DNA of 64,000 bases from Polaribacter huanghezhanensis (GTDB taxonomy: Bacteria; Bacteroidota; Bacteroidia; Flavobacteriales; Flavobacteriaceae), in the NCBI RefSeq assembly GCF_030444335.1, contig NZ_CP128595.1:1612001-1676000 (forward strand), in the 5' to 3' direction. The notes beneath the pieces were generated by a model. It had not been told where the DNA came from. It was given only the letters and a program-made list of their open reading frames with translations, and made no database searches. Positions within the stretch are counted from its first letter, which is position 1, and each line of letters starts with the position of its first letter. Positions 35,985-44,054 of this stretch are shown one piece after another. The translations under genes and the position numbers were made by a program.

Positions 35985-36164
35985 ATGAGCGTTATATATT
36001 TATTACTTACACTAAGTATTTTAGTGGCAATCATTTTTTTTATAGCATTTATTTATTCCGTAAAAAGAGGACAATATGATGATTCATATACGCCATCCGT
36101 ACGAATGCTTTTTGATGATGAATTAGTAAAAACACCAAGCAAAGAATCAAAAGAAACTAACTAG
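35985..36164 (+). CDS. ccoS: cbb3 oxidase assembly protein CcoS
   Basis: A 59-residue protein translated by hand: MSVIYLLLTLSILVAIIFF..., then SVKRGQYDDSYTPSVRMLFDDE. One N-terminal membrane helix and the conserved F/YSVKxGQYDD segment are the CcoS signature. It is required for cofactor insertion into cbb3 oxidase in proteobacteria. It is the first gene after FNR box 2 and 20 bases upstream of ccoNO. Too short for many gene finders. Confidence 0.93.
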   Translation: MSVIYLLLTLSILVAIIFFIAFIYSVKRGQYDDSYTPSVRMLFDDELVKTPSKESKETN

Positions 36165-36184
36165 ACTTTAAATACAATTAGATT

Positions 36185-38386
36185 ATGGAAATGCAACAGT
36201 TTTATTACGATAACAAGATCGTAAAGAAATTTATCTACGCTACTTTACTATGGGGAATAGTAGGCTTTAGTGTTGGGTTAATGCTAGCTTTTATGTTTTT
36301 ATTCCCAAATTATACCGACGGTATTTCGTGGTTAAGCTTTGGACGTTTAAGACCTTTGCACACAAATGCAGTGATTTTTGCTTTTGTTGGAAATGCAATT
36401 TTTGCAGGAGTTTATTACTCGCTACAAAGATTATTAAAAGCAAGAATGGCAAGTAATTTTTTAAGTAATTTCAACTTTTGGGGTTGGCAATTAATTATTG
36501 TTGCAGCTGCAATTACGCTGCCGATGGGTTATACATCGTCTAAAGAATATGCCGAATTAGAATGGCCAATAGATATTGCAATTGCTTTAGTTTGGGTTGC
36601 TTTTGGGGCTAATATGATTTGGACAATCTTACAGAGAAGACAAAGACATTTATATGTTGCAATTTGGTTTTACTTAGCAACGTTTGTAACGGTTGCTGTA
36701 TTACATATTTTTAATAGTTTGGCATTGCCGGTAAGTTTCTTGAAAAGTTATTCTGTGTATGCAGGAGTTCAAGATGCATTGGTGCAATGGTGGTACGGAC
36801 ATAATGCAGTGGCGTTTTTCTTAACAACACCTTTTTTAGGATTGATGTATTACTTTGTTCCTAAAGCAGCAAATAGACCCGTATATTCTTATCGATTATC
36901 AATTGTCCATTTTTGGTCGTTGATCTTTATTTACATTTGGGCAGGACCACATCATTTATTATATACTTCTTTGCCAGAATGGGCGCAAAACTTAGGAGTT
37001 GCATTTTCTGTAATGTTGTTAGCACCATCTTGGGGTGGAATGATAAACGGATTATTAACGCTTCGTGGAGCCTGGGATAAAGTAAGAACAGACCCTGTTT
37101 TAAAATTCTTTGTTGTTGCAATTACTGGTTACGGTATGGCAACTTTTGAAGGACCATTATTATCCTTAAAAAGTGTAAATGCTATTGCGCATTTTAGTGA
37201 TTGGATTATCGCTCACGTGCACGTTGGAGCATTAGCGTGGAACGGTTTCTTTGCTTTTGGTATGATTTATTGGTTGGTTCCTAGAATGTTTAAAACAACT
37301 TTGTTTTCTAAAGGATTGGCAAACTTTCATTTTTGGATCGGAACCTTAGGAATCATTTTATATGCACTGCCAATGTATGTTGCAGGATTTGTACAAGCAT
37401 CAATGTGGAAACAATTCAATCCAGACGGAACATTAACATATGGAAACTTCTTAGAAACTGTTACCGAAATTATACCAATGTACTGGATGCGTGCGATTGG
37501 TGGTAGTTTATATATTGTAGGAGCATTTGTCATGTTATACAATATGATAAGAACCATACGAGCTGGAGAAGAAGTAACTGATGATTTAGCTGAAGCACCA
37601 GCACTAGAAAAAGTATCAAAATACAGAACAAAAGGAGAAGGATGGCATACTTGGTTAGAACGTAAGCCTATCAAATTAACAATTTATGCAACCATTGCAA
37701 TTTTAATTGGTGGTGCAGTTCAGATCATTCCAACTTTGTTAGTAAAATCTAACATTCCAACAATTAGTAGCGTAAAACCATACTCACCACTAGAATTAGA
37801 AGGAAGAGATATTTATATTAGAGAAGGTTGTGTTGGGTGTCATTCACAAATGGTTCGTCCGTTTAGAAGTGAAGTTGAACGTTATGGAGAATACTCTAAA
37901 GCAGGAGAATTTGTTTACGATCATCCATTTTTATGGGGTTCAAAACGTACTGGTCCAGACCTACACAGAATTGGAGGAAAATATTCTGATAGTTGGCACT
38001 TAAATCACATGTACGATCCTCAGAGTACTTCGCCAGGTTCTATTATGCCAGGTTATAAATGGCTGATAAGAAATCAGCTTGATAAATCAGATACAGAAAG
38101 TAAGATGAAAGTAATGGTTACTCTTGGCGTTCCTTATACAGAAGAAGACATTGCAAATGCGCAGCAACATATGTTAGAGCAAGGAACAAAAATCGAACAA
38201 AACTTATATGCAGATCCAGATTTTGTGAAAAATTACGAAGCAGATAAGAAATATGCTGAAGACAATGGAGAGTCTTTTATTGAAATGAAAAACAGAGAAA
38301 TTGTTGCCGTTATTGCGTATTTACAAAGACTTGGTACAGATATTAAGGTAAAAGATGTAGAAGCTTTATTAATAGATAAAAAATAA
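36185..38386 (+). CDS. ccoNO: cbb3 cytochrome c oxidase, fused subunits I and II
   Basis: Terminal oxidase core, 733 residues. Residues 1-475 are the CcoN haem-copper subunit with about 12 helices and histidine ligands in RLRPLHTNAV, WWYGHNAVAFF, AGPHHLLYTS and DWIIAHVHVGALAW. Residues about 495-733 are CcoO, with one membrane helix and a haem-c site CVGCH in YIREGCVGCHSQMVRPF. In proteobacteria these are two genes; the fusion is typical of Bacteroidota. The start is at ATG 36185 (MEMQQFYYD) or the second ATG two codons on. It couples O2 reduction to proton pumping at low oxygen. Confidence 0.97.
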   Translation: MEMQQFYYDNKIVKKFIYATLLWGIVGFSVGLMLAFMFLFPNYTDGISWLSFGRLRPLHTNAVIFAFVGNAIFAGVYYSLQRLLKARMASNFLSNFNFWGWQLIIVAAAITLPMGYTSSKEYAELEWPIDIAIALVWVAFGANMIWTILQRRQRHLYVAIWFYLATFVTVAVLHIFNSLALPVSFLKSYSVYAGVQDALVQWWYGHNAVAFFLTTPFLGLMYYFVPKAANRPVYSYRLSIVHFWSLIFIYIWAGPHHLLYTSLPEWAQNLGVAFSVMLLAPSWGGMINGLLTLRGAWDKVRTDPVLKFFVVAITGYGMATFEGPLLSLKSVNAIAHFSDWIIAHVHVGALAWNGFFAFGMIYWLVPRMFKTTLFSKGLANFHFWIGTLGIILYALPMYVAGFVQASMWKQFNPDGTLTYGNFLETVTEIIPMYWMRAIGGSLYIVGAFVMLYNMIRTIRAGEEVTDDLAEAPALEKVSKYRTKGEGWHTWLERKPIKLTIYATIAILIGGAVQIIPTLLVKSNIPTISSVKPYSPLELEGRDIYIREGCVGCHSQMVRPFRSEVERYGEYSKAGEFVYDHPFLWGSKRTGPDLHRIGGKYSDSWHLNHMYDPQSTSPGSIMPGYKWLIRNQLDKSDTESKMKVMVTLGVPYTEEDIANAQQHMLEQGTKIEQNLYADPDFVKNYEADKKYAEDNGESFIEMKNREIVAVIAYLQRLGTDIKVKDVEALLIDKK

Positions 38387-38392
38387 GAAATC

Positions 38393-38560
38393 ATGTTAAA
38401 ATTTGTAAAAAATCATATGGAAAGTATTACCGGAATAGAAATTTATCCAATGATTTCTCTGTTAGTTTTTTTCACATTTTTTGTAGTACTTTTTTGGTGG
38501 GTATTTACTTCTAAAAAAGAATACATTAATACAGTAAGTCAAATTCCATTAGATAATTAA
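38393..38560 (+). CDS. ccoQ: Small cbb3 oxidase subunit CcoQ
   Basis: A 55-residue protein found by hand: MLKFVKNHMESITGIEIYP..., one membrane helix (about 20-40, ISLLVFFTFFVVLFWWVFT) and the short tail SKKEYINTVSQIPLDN, which resembles CcoQ/FixQ in plan. It sits 6 bases after ccoNO and 12 before ccoP. CcoQ stabilises the CcoP-CcoNO complex in proteobacteria. Confidence 0.88.
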   Translation: MLKFVKNHMESITGIEIYPMISLLVFFTFFVVLFWWVFTSKKEYINTVSQIPLDN

Positions 38561-38572
38561 AAATAAATAGTG

Positions 38573-39439
38573 ATGAAAAAATATATTATAGCAATCGTAT
38601 CTGTACTCTTCATTTTTGCAATGCCATTTCTTTTTACTGAAATAACTGCTAGTTATGAAAACCCTTACAAATTTATAGATAACCCTTTGCCATGGTTGGT
38701 TTTAGTAACTTTTATTGTGCTATTACTTATGTTGGTTTGGTTAATAACTTTAGCACTTAAAAAAGTTCAATTATTAGAAAATGAGAAAAATGGAGTAGTA
38801 CCAGAAACATCAACATTTAATTTGAATGTTTGGGTAAAAAAATTTCTTCAAAAATGGACAAATGCAAAAAGAATTGATCAAGAAGAAGAAATTATTTTAG
38901 ATCATAATTATGATGGAATTAAAGAATTAGACAATTCTTTACCACCATGGTGGGTGTACATGTTTTATGCCTCCATTATTTTTGCGGTTGTGTATTTAGT
39001 TCGTTTTGAGGTTTTCGATGGAGATAACCAAATAACTGAATATAATAACGCAGTTGCAGAAGCCAAAGCATCATTAGAGACATACAAAGAAACCGCAACA
39101 GATATAATAGATGCTTCTACAGTTACATTATTAACTGACTCAAAAGATTTAAATAGAGGGAAAGCTATTTTTAATTTAAACTGTGTTGCTTGTCACATAG
39201 CCGATGGAGGAGGTTCTATTGGTCCAAACTTAACGGATGAGTATTGGATTTTAGGCGGTGGAATCAAAAATGTTTTTACAACAATTTCTAATGGAGGTAG
39301 AGACGGAAAAGGAATGGTTGCATGGAGTAAAATTCTAAAGCCAATTGATGTTGCAAAAGTTGCCAGTTACATCATTTCTTTACAAGGAACAAAACCAGCA
39401 AACCCAAAGAAACCAGAAGGAGAAATCTGGAAAGAATAA
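38573..39439 (+). CDS. ccoP: cbb3 oxidase cytochrome c subunit CcoP, monohaem
   Basis: A 288-residue membrane cytochrome. I place the start at ATG 38573; a GTG one codon earlier is possible. Two N-terminal helices (about 5-25 and 40-62), a linker, and a third helix after PPWWVYMFYASIIF precede one cytochrome c domain with CVACHIADGGGSIGPNLTDEYW near residue 204 and MVAWSKIL as the Met ligand region. The proteobacterial form has two haem c sites; only one CxxCH is present here. It delivers electrons to CcoO. Confidence 0.92.
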   Translation: MKKYIIAIVSVLFIFAMPFLFTEITASYENPYKFIDNPLPWLVLVTFIVLLLMLVWLITLALKKVQLLENEKNGVVPETSTFNLNVWVKKFLQKWTNAKRIDQEEEIILDHNYDGIKELDNSLPPWWVYMFYASIIFAVVYLVRFEVFDGDNQITEYNNAVAEAKASLETYKETATDIIDASTVTLLTDSKDLNRGKAIFNLNCVACHIADGGGSIGPNLTDEYWILGGGIKNVFTTISNGGRDGKGMVAWSKILKPIDVAKVASYIISLQGTKPANPKKPEGEIWKE

Positions 39440-39470
39440 CGAATACGTTCATTCTAAAGATCATATAAAA

Positions 39471-40892
39471 ATGGAAATACCCGAAAACGAACAGTTTAGA
39501 GATCGTATTGGTACCGTCAATAAAGAAGGGAAACGTTCTTGGATTTTTCCAAAAAAACCTAGCGGAAGGTTTTATAAATATAGAACTTATGTAAGTTACT
39601 TTTTATTAGCTTTTTTCCTTTCAGCACCATTTATTAAAATCAACGGAAATCAGTTTTTATTGTTCAATGTTTTTGATCGTAAATTCAATGTTTTTGGATT
39701 TCCTTTTTGGCCACAAGATTTTTACCTGATGGTAATCTCTATGATTATTGGAGTTGTATTTATCATTTTATTTACCGTTGTTTTTGGTCGGATTTTCTGT
39801 GGATGGATTTGCCCGCAAACTATTTTTTTAGAAATGGTTTTTAGAAGAATTGAATATTGGATTGATGGTGATAGAGGAAAACAAATAAGACTGAGTAAAC
39901 AACCATGGAATGCAGAAAAAATTAAAAAAAGAGCTTTAAAATGGTGCCTCTTTTTTATCATCTCTTTTTTAATTGCCAATGTGTTTCTAGCGTATTTAAT
40001 TGGTGGAGATACTGTTTTAGAATATATAACAGGTTCTCCGTTTGATAATTTAAACACGCTAACTTCCTTATTAATTTTTACGGGAGTTTTCTATTTTATA
40101 TTCGCTTGGTTTAGAGAGCAAGTGTGTATTATCGCTTGTCCGTACGGAAGATTACAAGGTGTTTTATTAGACAATAAAACCATTAATGTTGCGTACGATT
40201 TTGTAAGAGGAGAAAAAACAGCAGGAAGAGCTAAGTTTAAGAAAAACGAAGACAGAGAAACTTCTGGAAAAGGAGATTGTATCGATTGTTTTCAATGCGT
40301 TCATGTGTGTCCAACAGGAATTGATATTAGAAATGGTACACAATTAGAATGTGTTAATTGCACCGCTTGTATCGACGAATGTGATGACATGATGGAAGCA
40401 GTTGGACTTCCAAAAGGGTTAATTCGTTACGCAAGTGAAGACAATATTGAGAAAAAAACGCCTTTTAAATTCACGGCAAGAATAAAAGGGTATTCTGCTG
40501 TATTATTTATTTTAGTTGGCTTGTTGGTTGGAATGTTATTTTTAAGAAATGATGTAGAAGCAACCGTGTTAAGATTACCGGGGCAATTATATCAACATAA
40601 AGAAGGAAATATCATTAGTAATGTATATACTTTTAAAGTAATCAACAAAACAACTAAAGATATTAATGATGTCAGTTTTAAATTGATATCACAAAAAGGA
40701 ACAATAGAATTGGTTACGCACAAAGATTTTGTGGTGCCAAAACAAGGTTTAGCGCAAGGAACATTGTTTGTGGAAATTCATAGTTCCTTAATGAAAAAAG
40801 AGAAAATAGAACTTAAAATTGGAGTGTATAGCGGAGATACATTAATTGAAACTACTAAAACCAATTTCTTAGGACCAAGAAGTTATCGTTAA
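39471..40892 (+). CDS. ccoG: cbb3 assembly ferredoxin-like protein CcoG
   Basis: A membrane protein with polyferredoxin motifs, 473 residues. The start is ATG 39471 (MEIPENEQFRDR); an upstream in-frame ATG at 39345 lies inside ccoP and is rejected. N-terminal helices carry GRIFCGWICPQTIFLE. The ferredoxin segment is CIDCFQCVHVCPTGIDI and CVNCTACIDECDDM, giving two [4Fe-4S] sites. A periplasmic Ig-like domain (about 375-473) follows the last helix. CcoG/RdxA reduces copper for oxidase assembly. The gene lies 31 bases after ccoP. Confidence 0.95.
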   Translation: MEIPENEQFRDRIGTVNKEGKRSWIFPKKPSGRFYKYRTYVSYFLLAFFLSAPFIKINGNQFLLFNVFDRKFNVFGFPFWPQDFYLMVISMIIGVVFIILFTVVFGRIFCGWICPQTIFLEMVFRRIEYWIDGDRGKQIRLSKQPWNAEKIKKRALKWCLFFIISFLIANVFLAYLIGGDTVLEYITGSPFDNLNTLTSLLIFTGVFYFIFAWFREQVCIIACPYGRLQGVLLDNKTINVAYDFVRGEKTAGRAKFKKNEDRETSGKGDCIDCFQCVHVCPTGIDIRNGTQLECVNCTACIDECDDMMEAVGLPKGLIRYASEDNIEKKTPFKFTARIKGYSAVLFILVGLLVGMLFLRNDVEATVLRLPGQLYQHKEGNIISNVYTFKVINKTTKDINDVSFKLISQKGTIELVTHKDFVVPKQGLAQGTLFVEIHSSLMKKEKIELKIGVYSGDTLIETTKTNFLGPRSYR

Positions 40893-40909
40893 TAAAAGAA
40901 TATAAAATA

Positions 40910-41365
40910 ATGAAGATTAAATTAAATTGGGGATTTGGAGTTGTGCTTGCTTTTATAGGCTTTATTGGTTTTATTCTATACTTTGTAATAGCAATGAGTT
41001 CTGATAAAAAATACAGTTACGATTTAGTAACAAAAGATTATTACAAGCAAGAATTAAAATTTCAAAAAAATATTGACGCCATAAAAAATGCCAAAAATTT
41101 AAAAGAAAATATAAAAATAGAACAGATAAAAGAAGGGATAAAAATTATCTTTCCAAAAGAATTTAATCCAAAATTAATCACAGGAAAAGTGTTTCTATAC
41201 AGACCATCTAATAAACAATTGGATTTTGAAATGCCTATTGCACTTTCAGATTCATCTTATTTGCTCATGCCTGACAAACGTTTGTTGGGTGGTCGTTGGA
41301 ACATTCTAGTTGATTGGACGTACAAGCAACAGAGTTACTTTTTTAAAAAAGAAATTTTCTACTAA
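40910..41365 (+). CDS. ccoH: cbb3 assembly protein CcoH (FixH family)
   Basis: A 151-residue protein with one N-terminal membrane helix (about 8-27) and a periplasmic domain. The segment SSDKKYSYDLVTKDYYKQELKFQKNIDAIKNA is the FixH signature. It assists assembly or stability of the oxidase and the CcoI ATPase. It sits 17 bases after ccoG, and its stop codon is directly followed by the start of the next gene. Confidence 0.9.
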   Translation: MKIKLNWGFGVVLAFIGFIGFILYFVIAMSSDKKYSYDLVTKDYYKQELKFQKNIDAIKNAKNLKENIKIEQIKEGIKIIFPKEFNPKLITGKVFLYRPSNKQLDFEMPIALSDSSYLLMPDKRLLGGRWNILVDWTYKQQSYFFKKEIFY

Positions 41366-42067
41366 ATGTTGTTTTCGGCAATTATTTTTGGACTTTTAGG
41401 TAGTTTTCATTGTATTGGAATGTGTGGTCCAATTGCTTTTATGTTACCAGTTGATAGAACAAATAACACCAAAAGAATCTTGCAAATTTCTGTATATCAT
41501 TTTGGGAGATTATTTACCTACGGAATTTTAGGGTTGCTTTTTGGTTTCTTAGGAAAAGGATTTTACCTTTTCGGATTTCAACAATATGTATCTATAGTAA
41601 TTGGTGTTTTAATGATTTTAATGGTGGTATTGCCTAAAAAAACAATCAATACCTTTAGTATCACAAAACCGATTTATAAATTATTATCTGGAGTTAAAAA
41701 TAGATTAGGAAAAGAATTGAAAAAGAAAAAAACAGATACTTTTTTTACGATTGGTTTCTTAAACGGATTTTTACCTTGCGGATTGGTGTACATGGCAATT
41801 TTTGCTTCCATAGCAACTGGTAATGTTGTTGAAGGAAGTTTGTATATGGTTTTATTTGGATTGGGAACAATTCCGTTAATGACCGCTTTTGTGTATTTAG
41901 GAAACTTTACAACAGGCTTGGTTAGAAAAAGAATTCAACAGTTTATTCCTGTTGCAGTTGTCGTAATTGCGGTATTATTTATTTTACGCGGAATGGGATT
42001 AGGAATTCCGTATGTTTCTCCAATTCATGTTCACGAAATGGTTGCAGGAAGTCAAATGTGTCATTAA
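41366..42067 (+). CDS. SafE/TauE-like membrane protein of the cbb3 cluster
   Basis: A 233-residue protein with six or seven membrane helices. The N-terminus GSFHCIGMCGPIAFMLP and the middle FLNGFLPCGLVYMAIF contain His, Cys and Met residues characteristic of the UreH/CcoS-neighbour SafE-like family found after ccoH in many bacteria. The C-terminal tail PYVSPIHVHEMVAGSQMCH is rich in His, Met and Cys, a likely metal-binding site. A role in copper handling for the oxidase is more credible than sulfite export. The ATG abuts the ccoH stop, so translation is coupled. No terminator is obvious; tandem repeats follow. Confidence 0.85.
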   Translation: MLFSAIIFGLLGSFHCIGMCGPIAFMLPVDRTNNTKRILQISVYHFGRLFTYGILGLLFGFLGKGFYLFGFQQYVSIVIGVLMILMVVLPKKTINTFSITKPIYKLLSGVKNRLGKELKKKKTDTFFTIGFLNGFLPCGLVYMAIFASIATGNVVEGSLYMVLFGLGTIPLMTAFVYLGNFTTGLVRKRIQQFIPVAVVVIAVLFILRGMGLGIPYVSPIHVHEMVAGSQMCH

Positions 42068-42070
42068 TTT

Positions 42071-42110
42071 AGTTAGAAAGTTAGAAAGTTAGAAAGTTAG
42101 AAAGTTAGAA
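42071..42110. repeat. Octamer tandem array AGTTAGAA x5
   Basis: Five exact 8-base units, then a degenerate AGTTGCAA and related AAAGG-CAAAGG text to about 42160. It starts four bases after the stop of the SafE-like gene. Confidence 0.9.
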
Positions 42111-42204
42111 AGTTGCAAAGGGGCAAAGGCTCAAAGATGCAGAGTTGCAAAGGCTAAAAGAAGTGAAATTTTGATATTGTAAAGAGTGCAAAATTTTTAT
42201 TTTT

Positions 42205-42274
42205 GATAACTGATAACTGATAACTGATAACTGATAACTGATAACTGATAACTGATAACTGATAACTGATAACT
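42205..42274. repeat. Heptamer tandem array GATAACT x10
   Basis: Ten perfect 7-base units, ending one base before the stop codon of the BASS transporter gene on the minus strand. The convergent gap between the SafE-like and BASS genes consists almost only of such repeats. Confidence 0.95.
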
Positions 42275-42275
42275 G

Positions 42276-43190
42276 TTACTTCTTCCTTCCCCAATACGTT
42301 GCTAAAATCATTCCAGAAAACACATCCCAGATTCCCCAAAAAGCAGCTAATAAAGCCATTCCGCCCAAACCTTCAAAGAATCCAAAGATTAATAACAATC
42401 CTAACCCACCATTTTGAATTCCGGTTTCCATAGAAATTGTTTTCCGATCCTTTTTGTTTAGTCCAAAACTTTTAGCGGTATAATACCCAATGATAAAAGC
42501 AAAAATATTATGAAAAATTACTAAGAATAAAACCAAGTGTATATAATTCATAAAGATGTCTAAATTTTGTGAAAAGGCGATAAAAATAAGTGCTACAAAA
42601 ACCAACATAGAAAGAGGTTTTAATACTTTCTCTATTTTTTTAGCCATTTCAGAATGATAATGTTTGATCAACATTCCGCACACCAAAGGAACACCAAGAA
42701 TTAAGGAAACCAATTTAAAAATATCATACGGATTTAATTCTACTGTTTTTAAAATAGTAGCAGTTGGTTCGTATAAACTTCCCCAAAATTCTAAGTTAAA
42801 CGGAGTCATAAAAATACAAATCAGCGTTGCAAAAGCAGTTAAACTTACTGATAAAGCGGCGTTTCCTCCAGCCATTTTACTGTAAAAGTTAGAAACATTT
42901 CCACCGGGACAAGCGGCAATCATCATCATTCCTAATGCAAAACTTGGATGTGGTTTTATAATTAAAATTGCTAAAAATGTTGCTGCAGGTAATAAAATAA
43001 ATTGTGATAAAACGCCCACAAAAAGTATTTTAGGACTTTTAAATAGACGCTTAAAATCATCCATTGTAATTCCTAATGCAACACCAAACATAATGATACC
43101 AATTGCAATATTCAACACCCATAATCCGCTAGAATCAAAATGGATTTTAATGTCGTCTATGTTGGTAGTTTGATTAGTGTTTAAAAGCAT
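42276..43190 (-). CDS. Bile acid:sodium symporter (BASS) family protein
   Basis: A 304-residue membrane protein with about nine or ten helices. Family features are NIAIGIIMFGVALGITMDDF near 30, the sodium-site helices AACPGGNVSNFYSKMAGGNAALSVSLTAFATL, and METGIQNGGLGLLLIF near 255. It transports an organic anion, with sodium. The substrate is unknown; family members carry bile acids, pyruvate or pantothenate-related acids. The first ten residues (MLLNTNQTTN) are encoded by DNA that is a near-copy of the 3' end of the upstream DUF4159 gene, so the annotated N-terminus is recent or unreliable. Confidence 0.9.
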   Translation of the reverse strand: MLLNTNQTTNIDDIKIHFDSSGLWVLNIAIGIIMFGVALGITMDDFKRLFKSPKILFVGVLSQFILLPAATFLAILIIKPHPSFALGMMMIAACPGGNVSNFYSKMAGGNAALSVSLTAFATLICIFMTPFNLEFWGSLYEPTATILKTVELNPYDIFKLVSLILGVPLVCGMLIKHYHSEMAKKIEKVLKPLSMLVFVALIFIAFSQNLDIFMNYIHLVLFLVIFHNIFAFIIGYYTAKSFGLNKKDRKTISMETGIQNGGLGLLLIFGFFEGLGGMALLAAFWGIWDVFSGMILATYWGRKK

Positions 43191-43297
43191 ATTCTATATT
43201 TAATGTCACCTTGAGCGGAGTCGAAAGGTAAAAAAGATAAATCTCGACTCCGCTCGATTTGACAATTTGATTATTGTTTAAAGGCATATTCTATAAT
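43168..43297. repeat. 33-bp imperfect direct repeats flanking a palindromic element
   Basis: 43168-43200 and 43265-43297 agree at 29 of 33 positions and are 97 bases apart. The right copy is the 3' end of the DUF4159 gene (encoding IIEYAFKQ-stop). The left copy would read NIEYAFKH-stop in the same frame but instead provides, in another frame, the BASS start codon. Between them lies the inverted element at 43205-43263. Confidence 0.8.
43205..43263. repeat. Inverted REP-like element
   Basis: Arm GTCACCTTGAGCGGAGTCGA (43205-43224) and its near reverse complement TCGACTCCGCTCGATTTGAC (43244-43263). The stem core is TGAGCGGAGTCGA/TCGACTCCGCTCGA with a 19-base loop. A solo arm occurs at 34480-34500. 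The GC-rich core stands out from its AT-rich surroundings. Confidence 0.8.
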
Positions 43298-43912
43298 ATT
43301 TGAACCCATTTTTAACGCTTTTTCTCGCACTTCTTTTGGGTCGTTGTGTACACTAGCATTTTCCCAACCATCGCTTAAATCAGATTCGTAATCGTAAAAA
43401 CAAATCAATCTTCCTTCATAAAACAACCCAAATCCTTGTGGAGGTTTTCCATTGTGTTCGTGAATTTTTGGTAATCCGTTTTTAAAAGTAAATGTTTGAT
43501 TGTATATAGGATGGTTTTTAGGAATTTCTTGAAATTGTAAAGCCGGAAAAACTTTTTTCATTTCTCTGCGGATATATGTATCTAATCCGTAATTATCAGA
43601 AATATGTAAAAATCCGCCAGAAATTAAATAATCGTGTAGGTTTTTGGCTTCATCTTCAGAGAAAAAAACGTTTCCATGACCGGTCATAAAAACGATTGGA
43701 TACTTAAAAACATCTTGATTCCCAACCGTAACGAAAGTTGGGTTTTTCTTAATTTTTGTGTTGCTATTTGTGTTCGAAAACTCAATTAAATTGGGTAATG
43801 CAGTTGGATTTGCATACCAATCTCCGCCGCCATTGTATTTTAAAACTGCAATTTCTTGTGCATTTGTAAAAATTGAAAAACTAAAGAAAATGAAAATAAA
43901 AAAATGCTTCAT
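43271..43912 (-). CDS. Exported DUF4159-domain protein
   Basis: A 213-residue protein from the ATG at 43910-43912 (MKHFFIFIFFSFSIFTNAQ, a signal peptide cleaved after NAQ). A longer frame to 43990 lacks a reason to be used. The mature part has YNGGGDWYANP, FMTGHGNVFFSEDEAKNLHDYLISGGFLHISDNYG and HPIYNQTFTF, typical of DUF4159, whose fold resembles a glutamine-amidotransferase/ThuA-like domain. It is probably periplasmic; the function is not known. It is the gene upstream of the BASS transporter on the same strand. Confidence 0.88.
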   Translation of the reverse strand: MKHFFIFIFFSFSIFTNAQEIAVLKYNGGGDWYANPTALPNLIEFSNTNSNTKIKKNPTFVTVGNQDVFKYPIVFMTGHGNVFFSEDEAKNLHDYLISGGFLHISDNYGLDTYIRREMKKVFPALQFQEIPKNHPIYNQTFTFKNGLPKIHEHNGKPPQGFGLFYEGRLICFYDYESDLSDGWENASVHNDPKEVREKALKMGSNIIEYAFKQ

Positions 43913-43974
43913 TAAGTAATTAGAAATTGAATTTGAAGCAAGATAAGGAATTGAAATAAAAAGGTACATAAAAA

Positions 43975-44002
43975 AACACCATATTAGCAATAATATGGTG
44001 TT
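43975..44002 (-). terminator. Terminator of the esterase-like gene
   Basis: 12-bp perfect stem AACACCATATTA / TAATATGGTGTT with a GCAA loop. On the minus strand the stem is followed by a run of six U residues (A-tract at 43971-43976). It lies 52 bases after the stop at 44055. Confidence 0.88.
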
Positions 44003-44054
44003 AGTGTAAGCGCACTCTCTCTTTCATTCTGAAATTTCAAACTTCAGTAATATT

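Noticed and set aside
39345..39470. Longer N-terminus for CcoG
   Set aside because: It overlaps ccoP by about 95 bases and lacks similarity to CcoG; the ATG at 39471 fits.
42205..42274. Regular repeats suggesting a CRISPR array
   Set aside because: Units are 7 bases, contiguous and without spacers, and no cas gene is in the window. The same holds for 50920-51038.
42154..42339. Frame encoding repeated SYQLSVI units
   Set aside because: It is just the GATAACT array translated, and it overlaps the BASS gene end.
43913..43990. Extended N-terminus of the DUF4159 protein
   Set aside because: The shorter form begins with a standard signal peptide, and the extension overlaps the terminator of the upstream esterase gene.
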